A DNA stretch of 64,000 nt from NCBI GenBank assembly GCA_011799875.1, contig CM022297.1, positions 536,813,711 through 536,877,710 of the forward strand. The letters are read 5' to 3'. Of this stretch, positions 34,763 through 44,967 are shown piece after piece; position 1 is the stretch's first letter; every line of letters starts with the position of its first letter. The position numbers and the translations under genes were made by a program. The notes beneath the pieces were generated by a model. It searched no databases, had not been told where the DNA came from, and was given only the letters and a program-made list of their open reading frames with translations. Source of the stretch: Thinopyrum elongatum (lineage: Eukaryota; Streptophyta; Magnoliopsida; Poales; Poaceae).

Positions 34763-35315
34763 TGGTCACACAATGACCAGATGGCTGAAAGATATGTTGA
34801 ATGGCATTGACAAATTGCTACTTTCTGTATGGTCTTTTGTCTGAACTATTATTTGAATTTCTATCCCACTATGTCTTTGCAAGTTGATATGTTTGAACAT
34901 CCTAAACTATTATTTCCGGTTTATGGTCTCTTCTGAGTAACTTGCCTCACATTAGAATTTGAATTGCCTAGTTATGAGATTTGAGTTGCCTGTTGTGTGC
35001 TTTGTATTGCCTGGCAAAAAATGTATACAGGTAATCCCCCCCCCCTAGTGGTCGAAAACTTACATGCTGAAGATTCTGTAATGCTGAAGATGTAATAATC
35101 TCCTGGTTGTGTAATGATCATAATATTTATTTTTTATGGATTCTTCTGAGTAACTTGCCTCACATTAAAGCTTAAATTGCCTATTTATGGCATTTGAGTT
35201 GCCTGGTCCAAGTTCTTATACAGGCAACTCCCCCGGTGGTCCAAAATTCACAATGCAAGAAAATTCACATGCATTTCCATGATGCAGTACGCGTGAGGGG
35301 AGAAAAAAAACTGAC
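34763..35315. other. Spacer between the convergent MULE genes
   Basis: Non-coding 550 bp containing at least seven TTGCCT motifs, a C-run at 35036-35045 and two copies of a 'tcttctgagtaacttgcctcacattaa' block (about 34931 and 35149). Confidence 0.6.
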
Positions 35316-38300
35316 CTATGCTAACTTGAGGATGGCTTTCCATGGAGCCTTGTTGTGCCCGTTGTCAACCCACGTGTTGGTCAGTTGTTTCCTGATGTTT
35401 GGAATATCCTCAGCTGTGAATTTTGGAACATCCCTTGCCTCCCAACCATTTGCTATCGTAAGAGCAAAAACACCACAGTCGAACCTAAACATATTCAAAA
35501 AAATCTTCTCTAGTTAGCTAGTTTACTCTATGTAGTAATGTGTCACTTGTAAAAATCTGAACAAAAGCAGAGTTTATATGAAAAAATGGATGCGTACTCA
35601 GTTTTTTTTGGAATGTCAATGTTGGTAAGCCCAAAATCATCCAACGAGACGTGGGAGGTGGCGTAGTGCTCTTCCCATAGAGCCCAAAAACTTGCAACCA
35701 TTTTCCTTGCGCATGCATCTAGAGTCTTGTTCTGGAGCATCCTCCAAGAATCAAGAACCTCAAAACGTCGGTCCCTTATGTTCACATTAAAAATCCAATA
35801 ATGATTCCCTGTAACTGGCTTTGTCTTGTCAATGTTCCCTAAAACTGGGAACATAATCTGTTAGAAAAAACAACTGGGATTAGTAAAAAATGCAACTTCA
35901 AATACTTATACACGCGCATAGGTAGTATCGCAAAAAATAAAACCATGCTAGAGGATGGATGTAAGCAACTTTTTTTGTGTGCTCTCGCAAATTAATACGT
36001 TGACTGAAATAGCAAAGATGCACATGCAAGTTATGCACTTATGTAAGCAAACTTGTCAAAAAAGAGATGCATAGGCAAGTTATACACTTATGTAAGCAAC
36101 CTGCCAACAGATGCACAGGCAAGATATGCACTTATGCAAGCAACTTGCCAGAGAAAGCATTTCATGAGTGTAGGCAACGTGGCCCCCTAAAAATACTTAC
36201 ATTTATGTGAGCAGGATTTGAGCAGAACAAGTGATATATAAAAAAAGTAAAAAAAGGAAAAAATGCAGTGGTAAAAAATCAAGAAACCATTAACTTACCA
36301 TGTCTTTACGGTCCAAGCGATTCGATTTCTTGAACCGGGAAATGAGCTCCTTGCCGTTTAATTCCACGTTTTGCATCTGAACCTGGTGAAAAAAGAATAC
36401 GAACATGACCATGACCTGTTACGAAAAAAAGAAAAAGAAAGAATCGCAAAACTATAGTATTAACTGCTTCGCGTTTTCTTACCGAGAACCTGAGGGGCAT
36501 CACGAGCTTCTTTGAGTCTGGTGGCAAGTTCATCATTATAGATTCTGTACCAACTTCCATTACATGGCTCAAGACAGAACCTTCCTTCTTCATTGAATTT
36601 GCAAGCTCCCTAACTGTGACAAAGTATTTGCCATATTCAATTACCCTTGGGCTGCATGGAAAAAAAGAGACATTCAGCTCACAAAATCCTTCCCTAAATT
36701 GCCTACCACCATGCAGCTCAGGAAACACATGGGGGGCATGGTCATGTGAAGGAGAAAATTATTTCAAATAAGCATTTTGCGCGTTTTATTGTCACACTAA
36801 GCCTGCCAAGTTGCCTAAATCTATAAATGTGTAGCTTGTAAAAACAGTTTGAATTGCCTGGATAACATGATAGACCTTGCCTAGGAAAAAGTGCATTGTG
36901 CAAAGGCTGACAATAAAAATGCAAAGATATATTGTCATACCTGGTATCTAGATCTGGTGATGCATACAATCTATTTGCTTCAGGTTTGGACATGTAGACT
37001 TTCTTCTCATTATAGTCAATGAATTGGGACCTCTTGCAAGGAGGTGGCTTGATAATTCTTCTCTCGAATTGATGTGGAGGGATCTCTCCTGAGCTACTAC
37101 TGCTATAAATCTTGCTGCCTGATCCCACTTCTCCTTGGTTGGAAGTTTTTTCAGGTGTTTGGTACGCATTTGGTGAGGAGATGCCAACTGAACAGCTTGT
37201 GTCAAACTTACTTGCCTTTCCTTCTGCTTCTGCACATGGTTCATCTATGCCTTCAAGGTCCAACACATAATCGTCATCGATTATTTTGATGATTGGTTGG
37301 GTATGTACTGAAAATTCCTTGAACTAATGCTCAGTAAATGTGCTTGACCCAGCATGTTGATGTGCTCTGTTGTCTACAGATGCTGTGGGCAAATCATCTA
37401 TGCCTAGATCGAAACTTGGTGCTGGGCAGTACTCTCTGTAAAAAGCATTTGATCTTTCAGTGTTCCTTTGCTGAAAATGCAGTTGATCTGTCTTTGCTGA
37501 AGTTTGATTTCTGGAGTTGATTTGGGGATTCTTACTGTTTGGATCAACACACCTTGCTAACAGCTCGATGACATCTAGAACATTGATTTCTAGTGCATTG
37601 GTTGTCTTCCCACTAACACGCATGAACTCATGGTACCGCTCCTCCACATCATAGAAATGGGAAGTGTTCCCCTGGCCAGTTGCTTGTATTACTTCTGAAA
37701 CACTTGTGGCTTCAGATTGGGAAACCACAGTTGAACAGTCAGGCAATTTCCCTAGGGCTTTTAGCAACTTTTGTTATGAACTTTTTCCCATGGTTACAGC
37801 GATGTCGTCTTGTATCCTTTTGATCTCCATACATGACACCGGAGGGATGTTCTCTTTCTCCTTTTCCTGTCCTGCATAATTTAATGCTGCAGCCTCTGGT
37901 GATGCCTTGAAGTCTTGCACCTTGGCCCTCTGGATAACAATGGCTGACTGCAATACATTTCCTCGAGACGAAAAAGGTAGTTGGCCATTTAAGTCACCTA
38001 GTTGTTGTGTTCCACTAGGGTTTGATGTGCTTACTGCCAGTGTAGGTCCCTTTTTAAGTTGAACTGGTCTTACTTTTGTGGGGTAAGTGTTGCCTCTGCA
38101 AGACTTGCCTGGAAAGCAGGTGGTCTTGCTTCCTGCTTGGACTGACTTGCCAGAATAGGTGATCCACTTGCTTGACATTGGGAATAAAATTTAGCAGACT
38201 GCTTTGCAGCTGCCCCTATAGATACTGCATCATCTCCATCGTTGCCGCATGGTGGTACTGCTGAGCTTGATGTCGTATTGTTTACCACCTGTGTTTTGTC

Positions 38301-41300
38301 ATTCCCATGAGTTGCCTCTTTTATTTCAGAATTTGCCTGCTATTGCTGATGAGAAGGCCGAGATTTTTTCATGGCTGACTGCCTTTCCTTCCCCCCTTGG
38401 CCATATCCAGAATTTTCGACACGATATGCTTGCGGATGCATTGCTGTTTCATTCATCACAGATGGCTCTAATATGAAACTGACAGTTTTCTTCATTTTCT
38501 TTGATGCCGGGAGTGGTGGTAGTTGGTTTTGACCAACTTTCTTTGGTTCTGTAACTTCATTTAGAGCGCCAATTTCTCTCATTATTTTCTGGCGAATCGG
38601 CTTTGGGCATATTTCCTCAGGGTTGAATGTGAAGACCATATCCAAGTCTTTTGCCCTCAACAGCTCTTCGAAAATCCTCCTCGCTTCGGATGCAATGGAA
38701 CTGTTGTCAATATCCAACATTTCTTTCAATTCGAAAACAGGGAAACGTGGCTTTGGGGAAGCAGCAGTTTTGAACTCTGTCATCACAAGTTCTCTGATAG
38801 AGATGCTATCTGCCTCATCCAGTCCTTTTGGCTTTCTATCTCTCTTCTTTTCAATTAGAAATTGCAACGTGCATTGTTCATCATCATCGCTGTCTGGTTT
38901 TTCAGCTGCGGCATCCTCATCCCCACCGGAGCCACCATTGCCGCCTGAGCCACCGTTGCCACCTCCACTGTCATCATCATCATCATCCTTCCCCTGCCCA
39001 TCATCTTCCTTGTCTTTATCGTTCCCATCACCTTCATCATCATCATCGTCTTCCTTCCCTTCATCCTCTTCTTTTTCGTCATCCTCTTCCTCTTCATCAT
39101 CTTCATCGTCCTTGTTTCCATCAGTTCCGTCTTCCCTCCCCGTGTCAACACTTGCCTCCTCGTGGTGATCCACCGCTTGTCGTGCTCCCTGACAACTTGG
39201 TTTCCCCTGAACGCCACTTTGTTCCTCCTCGTTTACAAAAGTATCACCATCATCGTTGTCCGAACTGCCATCGCTATCGCTTTCATCAATACCTTTCTCC
39301 CTGCCATCTCCCCCACTTTCACTATCAACTCCCTCGCTGTCATCGCTGTCGGAATTAAACGACTCCTCCTCACTTAAGCTGTCTCTGCCGGCTGGTACTC
39401 GATCACGGCCTCTCTTAGACTGTTGTATGCTTGTCTCCGCAGTAATAGGATCTGCCTCCCTTGCCCCCCATTCATCATCATCAATCCTCCCAATCCCAGT
39501 CACGAGCTTCCCCACTGCATGTGAAATTATGGAACACATTTCGTGCACCAACCCTGTGAGCTTCTTTTGCTTCTGCAAAACATAAAAGTGGATGGTAGAG
39601 AACATGATAAGTATAAATCTTCTATTGAAGAGTCAAAAAATGGGGGAATGTACAAATGGGAATGAAAAAGGAAACACCAGTAAGAGGGAAAAAACAGTTG
39701 CTGGATAACTTACTGTTTTGTCATACAACTCGGGCAATCTTGTGGCCACAAATTTGGTGATGTGATCCATACTGCCAAACAAGCTATCATCCGCACACCG
39801 GGAAAACTCCATCTTAAGCTGGTGGTTTATAGTCAAAGAAGATAAAATAAATGAGTGACAACAATTCTGGCACTTGCATACCAAAGAACTGGAAAATGAA
39901 GAAAATGGTACTGCTAATTGTCTAAATTTGCCTGCATCCACTATCCCACTTCCCTGTTACCTACTATTAATATAGTGGATACTTAAGATTTAGTATGCAG
40001 CAAAGATGCAGGAGTGGTGTGTAACTTGCTAGTTTTCAGAACATAAGTTGATTGTGTTGTTGGAGAAACTTGCTACTGTTCAACATGTAAATTACACACA
40101 AAAAAGAGCTAAAAAATGCAATGTTTGCCTACTATTCATTTCAAAAATGTACTACAACAGCTACCATTAGTACCAACAATCCTTCCTATCACATTATACA
40201 AGTGTGTGCATGACAACAAAAAGGTTCAAAGAAGACTGAAAACTACTTGAAATATATGTAAAGCAGTTGCCCAAAAAATTATATTAGCTTGCTTGGTCTT
40301 TCAAAATGAATTGCCTACTCTAGCATGGTAGTGTTGCCTAGAAAAAACATATCTCCTAATATAGAAAAATGAAGTTACCCGCAAATTGCCGTATTCTCCC
40401 GGAGCCTTCCTGTCCTTCTTGATAACTTTGGAAATTAAATCTGAATTCCAAACTGAAACCCTTGGTAACAAGTTGGGGATTGGCTCATCAACATCCAATG
40501 AGTCTAGATACAACAGCTGCGTCATGACAAGAAAAAGAACACAAAGTTTAAGTTAGCTAATGATTGCAAAAATAGAAAAAAAGAAAACAATGGATATTTA
40601 AAAAAGCAAAACAGCTTGAAGCACTTACAACAAGGTGGAAAACACAGCAACAAACAGCCTTCTTGTTGCCACGACCCGAAGTGAATGCAAGCTTTAGTTG
40701 ATCAACAACAAACTGTCATATATTGGTTTCCATTATTCCATTGACATCCATGACTGCCGGGAAGCTTTTTGGGGAAATACTTAAACTAGTTGAAGGGCAA
40801 GGAAGCACGAAAAAACAAGAGCTAGCCAAGCACAGACAAAGTCATCATCATGAGATCCTCCCATATCTTTGATCATCTTGCACCATGTTGTGAGAGTTGG
40901 GGAGTTCTTGGAGGTGATATTGTAAATACTGTACATTGCCTTTGTGATTTCAGGGCGATTCTCAAAGCACACCTTCCTGCCCCTATTTGGCAAACCCCAT
41001 ATCCTACGGACACTTGCGGCATCTACAGGAATCTTCCCCCTTTCTGGAATGACTATCTGCGAAATCTCACGGTCGTAATGCTTCATTATCCATTGGCTAA
41101 GATCTCCAGGCATGCTACTCGCTGCAAGTTTCAGAATGCCACCAAATTCTTTTCCAATGATGACACCCTTTTGGTTAGGTACCAACTCCTTGTTCAACTT
41201 GAAGAGCCTTGCAGGGGATGCCCTGTTCCTACGACCCTATTGCACAGGAAAAAATTATTAAAAAAGGGAATTAGCAAATAATGTTCATCACTGGATAGGC

Positions 41301-41750
41301 AACTTAGGCAGCATTGCTGGGCAATTGGTTTAGTAAAACTGAGGCAATTATGCAAATACCTCAGTTCCTCCCGTCTTCTGGCGTTTTGGTTTTGGAGGTT
41401 GGTCCACGTCTGCACCTTCAACATTTGCATTCCCACCATCTGCAGCTTGGCTCTCGTTACTATTCTCGTTACTAATAATATCATCAGGACGCTTCCCCCG
41501 TGCAATAACTGCTTTAGTTCTCTGACGCTTGTACCCAATTATTGGTGCACCGCTCTGTGGCTGGAAGATGGAAAACACATAAATCAGTATAAAAATGAAA
41601 AACAAAATCTGTTCTGTACAAAGAGAACATAAAACTTCCTGAGGATGTGCACACCTGTGTTTGATGCTCTTCATTGCCATGAGATGCAAGGTCATCATGA
41701 CTTGATCCAGCAGGTCCATCCTATTTTGACTTATGACTTGTCCCAGCCAT
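35316..41750 (-). pseudogene. Ulp1-like (SUMO-protease-type) gene of the MULE, ten exons, broken
   Basis: Inferred exons: 41750-41655, 41560-41360, 41236-40629, 40516-40379, 39818-39714, 39572-36941, 36651-36483, 36382-36299, 35857-35598 and 35484-35316, nearly all with clear GT/AG ends. Exon 3 has a conserved region (WIMKHYDREISQIVIPERGK) like the N-terminal domain of transposon Ulp1 proteins. Exon 6 holds a long Asp/Glu-rich tract. Exons 9-10 carry the Ulp1 catalytic His (HYWIFNVN), Asp (VLDSW) and Cys (DCGVFALT). Breaks: TAG at codon 10 (41723-41721), a frameshift near 40798, TGA in exon 3, TAG 38340, a frame change near 38100, TAA 37774 and TAG 37324. The biological role of such proteases in MULEs is unsettled. 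Confidence 0.8.
38840..39400 (-). repeat. Acidic-codon low-complexity tract in the Ulp1-like gene
   Basis: GAT/GAA/GAG-rich sequence encodes long Asp/Glu/Gly runs (EEEDDEKEEDEGKEDDDDDE-type). The opposite strand therefore shows spurious Ser- and His-rich open frames. Confidence 0.8.
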
Positions 41751-42030
41751 CTATTTTCTGTTGCGTATATAAAGGACAAACAATGAGCATCATCATAAAA
41801 AAAGAAAAAAATGGTTCTGAAAAAACTGTATATCATCCAACAAAGTCATTTGACTAAATTCCTACTAAACTAAGCAAAAAGCAATTTACAAAAAGTAGAC
41901 AATGAAAAGGGTTGTACACTATCTGATTTTCACTATGTTACAACATTAATACAAACTTAAGTAAACATGACTACAAGGAGCAAGTCAAATCTGTTACACA
42001 TCAGGCACCTGGAAAAAAACACATATCGTG
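41751..42030 (-). other. Upstream region of the Ulp1-like gene
   Basis: AT-rich non-coding sequence; no distinct motif besides scattered TTGCCT-type elements. Confidence 0.4.
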
Positions 42031-42475
42031 ACTACTAGGCAACAGATGATGGCATGCCAGGCAACTGACTCACAAAACTTGAGCAAGCCTGACATTGCAC
42101 AAATGCACTAGGCAACAGATGATGGCATGCCAGGCAACTGACTCACAAAACTTGAGCAAGCCTGACATTGCACAAATGCACTAGGCAACAGATGAGGGCA
42201 TGCCAGGCAACTGACTCACAAAACTTGAGCAAAGCATGACATTGCACAAATGCACTAGGCAATAGTTGAGGGCATGTCAGGCAACTGACTCATAAAACTT
42301 GAGCAAAGCATGACATTGCACAAATGCACTAGGCAACAGTTGAGGGCATGTCAGGCAACTGACTCATAAAACTTGAGCAAAGCATGACATTGCATAAAAT
42401 GCGCTAGGCAACAGTTGAGGGCATGTGAGGCAACTGACTCATAAAACTTGATCAAAGCCTGACAACTGAATCACA
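42031..42475 (+). repeat. Minisatellite, six copies of a 73-75-bp unit
   Basis: Units start with ctaggcaaca at 42035, 42108, 42181, 42255, 42329 and 42404. Each contains ggcaactgactca.aaaacttgagcaa and catgacattgcac. The first copies are nearly identical. Later ones gain an extra base and shared changes (gttgagggcatgt), showing stepwise expansion. Confidence 0.95.
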
Positions 42476-43560
42476 TAACTTAAGCAAAAGCATATCTGCA
42501 ACAATCGTGAGCGTCGTAACCCCAGCACCCAATCCTCATACACACACTTTCAACAAAGGAGCCTACAGCATCAAACATTGCCTTGTTCAAACACAAATGT
42601 TGTTGGGCAGTTGTTGCAAATGTAAAAAAAGGTACTAGGCAACATATGAGCAGTTGTTGGGCAAGTCAAAACATAAAAATCAGCAGATCTACAACCAAAA
42701 TGCACGAGAACATCTCCCTCCCTCTCCCTCCACACACCACGACACCTACTGAGCATCACCAAAGCCTTGAATGCCCTTTGAATCCTATCTCACCAGTACC
42801 CGACCAAATCTAAACGAGTGCTTAATCCGTTCCTAATCAGTTAACCTATACATCAGTTAATCTCTTACAAGGACAAAAGTACTCATCGATTTCGCCCAAA
42901 CGCGCCGGATCTGACAAGCCTACACAATGGGATCGATGAACTGACCTGGGAGGTTTGCTCACGGCGATTCCGCCCTCCGCGCCAACAGGACGGCGATTCT
43001 GCTCCTCCGCGCCAACAGCACGGCGAAGGTGCGCGCGTCGTTCCTCCTCGGCCGCGTCTCCGGTACTACAGCGCCTTCCGCCCCCGACTGCTGCTACAAC
43101 AGAGGCCGCTAGTGTGCTGCGGTTGTAGTTGTATGGCCCCGGTCGCCGCACCGACGCGCACCTGGTCGCTTAACCCCTGCCTTCACGCCGCGCATGCTAT
43201 CCCTTCCCCACTCCGGCGGAAGACGGCCGCCGAATCGCCGCGACGCCGCCGGCTGCTCCGGATTTGGGGGATTTTGGAAGGAATGGGATGCACTCCCTGG
43301 GCTCGTGCAGGAGAGATAATGCGGGGGCGGTTTCGAAATCGGGGGACGGAAGTGGGGAGGGGAAAAGAACCGGGGACGAACTGGCGGGACCCACGACCGC
43401 CTAAACACCCAACGGGACTCGTCCCCGACGCCACGACCAGGTGACACCTGGCGCACGCATCGATAACGGGCAGCGGTTTCGCCCTGGAAGCGCGCGGCCG
43501 CGCGATGTGGATCGGACGGCGCTGGAGCGCGTGTGCTCTGTAAGACTAATGAGCACAGCT
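42476..43560 (-). other. MULE right end, GC-rich, likely Ulp1 5' UTR exon
   Basis: From about 42940 the sequence is GC-rich. Reverse frames are Arg/Pro-rich without domains. A capped first exon and promoter for the Ulp1-like gene plausibly lie here. The MULE end is near 43560. Confidence 0.4.
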
Positions 43561-43821
43561 GCACTTTTTAGGTTTTAGGTAAAATAAAATCAAAGCTGGC
43601 TGTACTCCGTGCCGTCTCCGATCCAAATTCCCCGCGCCGTTCGGCTTCAGATCGATCGCTGCGGTCGCCGCCATCTCGTTCATCGCCGAGCTTCAGGTCT
43701 GCTGCCCACCTTTTCCTTCTAATCTTGAAAGAGAGACATGCGTCCGGGAGGAGCGCATCTCAATTCTCAACCCTAAACGAACTGCCTCTACCACTCAGCA
43801 GCAGCAGCCCGGGTACACGGG
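43561..43821 (+). promoter_or_regulatory. F-box gene promoter/5' UTR
   Basis: This 260-bp stretch separates the MULE end from the F-box ATG. It turns GC-rich from about 43600, like a cereal 5' UTR. No certain TATA box is visible. Confidence 0.45.
43738..43776 (+). promoter_or_regulatory. Upstream ORF of the F-box gene, 12 codons
   Basis: The ATG at 43738 opens a frame ending with TAA at 43774, 45 bp before the main ATG. If the transcript starts upstream of 43738, it could dampen translation. Confidence 0.45.
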
Positions 43822-44967
43822 ATGGAGAAAAGGAGGAAGAAGGAGGAGCAGCAGGCGATAGAGGGCCTCCCCAACGACCTCGTTCGAGAGATCCTGTCGC
43901 GGGTGCCGTACCAGTCTCTGTGCCGCTCAAAGTGCGTGTCGGCAGCGTGGTTCGCGATGTGTTCCGACCCCGCCGTCCGTCGGAGATCGCCGCAGACGCT
44001 CTCCGGTTTCTTCAGTCTCTCCCGCAGCGGCAGCAACCGTTTTGTCAACCTTTCCGGGAGAGGCCGGCCGCTGGTCGACCCTTCTTTTCCTTTCCTCCAC
44101 GCCTTCGAAAACATCAAACTCCTAAACTGCTGCGGCGGCATCCTTCTATGCCATGGCATGCGATCGGAAGGTGCGGAATACATTGTGTGCAACCCTGCAA
44201 CCGAGGAGATCTGGGCTGTGCTGCCCGTGCCTGATAGACATGAGACACGACGTCCTCATTTGTACCGCACCATCTGCTTGTGTTTCGACCCGGTTGTCCT
44301 CTCTCGCTTCGCGGTGTTTGTCATCATTCATAATGGTAGCGACACTATCCTGATGGAGGTCTACTCATCGGATACCAGAGAATGGACTTCCATGTCGAGC
44401 CGATGGGGTCACCGAATTCTACTGTATAACTATGAACCAGGGTACTTCTTCTTAAATGGTACTCTCCATTCCGTTGCCTATGATTCTCGTGTGGAGACAT
44501 TTGACTCGAATGGTAAATCAATAAATATGGTAGTTATGGTGGACACGAGCGGGAATACTTGGAGGACAACTCTACAGCCGCCCATAGTTGAATTTACTTT
44601 CATTGGGTTCTCTCAAGGATGCTTGCATGGTATTGAGATGGAAGATGGTGGTGGTTACCAGATATCAGTTTGGATTCTCAAGGATTATGCTAGTGGACAA
44701 TGGACCTTAAAGCACACGACTAGTGTGCAGGAGCTGCTAGGAAGGCCTTGTCTAGAGAACGAAGAGTACTACGTCATTGTTGCACTCCATCCAGAACGTA
44801 ACCTGATTTTTCTTAGTGGTGGGATGGAACCGGAACAGACACTTATGTCGTATGATATGGATACCCAGAAGTTGCATGTTATCTGCAGTGTTGAAGATTA
44901 TGAGATACTAAATTTTCGACCTTACATTCCTTGCTTTATGGAATGGCCGCCGTCAAATGCTCCCTGA
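43822..44967 (+). CDS. F-box protein with F-box-associated domain, 381 aa
   Basis: A single exon from ATG 43822 to TGA 44967. Residues ~13-57 form an F-box (LPNDLVREILSRVPYQSLCRSKCVSAAW), which docks to SKP1 in an SCF ubiquitin ligase. The rest resembles the plant F-box-associated region: LLNCCGGILLCHG near 105, VCNPATEEIWAVLP near 125, YSSDTREWTSMSS near 185, FFLNGTLHSVAYDSR near 215, then WILKDYASGQWTLKHT. This region would bind the substrate, which cannot be named from sequence. The frame is intact and codon use is GC-rich at the 5' end, as in grass genes. It is the only convincing host gene here. Confidence 0.93.
   Translation: MEKRRKKEEQQAIEGLPNDLVREILSRVPYQSLCRSKCVSAAWFAMCSDPAVRRRSPQTLSGFFSLSRSGSNRFVNLSGRGRPLVDPSFPFLHAFENIKLLNCCGGILLCHGMRSEGAEYIVCNPATEEIWAVLPVPDRHETRRPHLYRTICLCFDPVVLSRFAVFVIIHNGSDTILMEVYSSDTREWTSMSSRWGHRILLYNYEPGYFFLNGTLHSVAYDSRVETFDSNGKSINMVVMVDTSGNTWRTTLQPPIVEFTFIGFSQGCLHGIEMEDGGGYQISVWILKDYASGQWTLKHTTSVQELLGRPCLENEEYYVIVALHPERNLIFLSGGMEPEQTLMSYDMDTQKLHVICSVEDYEILNFRPYIPCFMEWPPSNAP

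Larger units (their letters stand above)
24076..43588 (+). mobile_element. Large Mutator-like element (MULE) with transposase and Ulp1 gene
   Basis: A FAR1/FHY3-type transposase (+) and a convergent Ulp1-like gene (-) lie tail to tail, 554 bp apart. They are surrounded by non-coding DNA of uniform character, rich in TTGCCT motifs. Plant MULEs carrying Ulp1-like genes are known (Kaonashi type). Both genes are broken, and a hAT transposon sits in the transposase. The ends given are approximate, set by gene content and a 12-bp direct repeat (24065-24076 and 43589-43600). No terminal inverted repeat was confirmed. Confidence 0.6.

Noticed and set aside
38623..39358. Ser-, Pro- and His-rich plus-strand frames
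   Set aside because: Antisense of the Asp/Glu-rich tract in the Ulp1-like gene.
42031..42475. CRISPR-like array
   Set aside because: Units are contiguous tandem repeats with no unique spacers, in a plant genome; a minisatellite.
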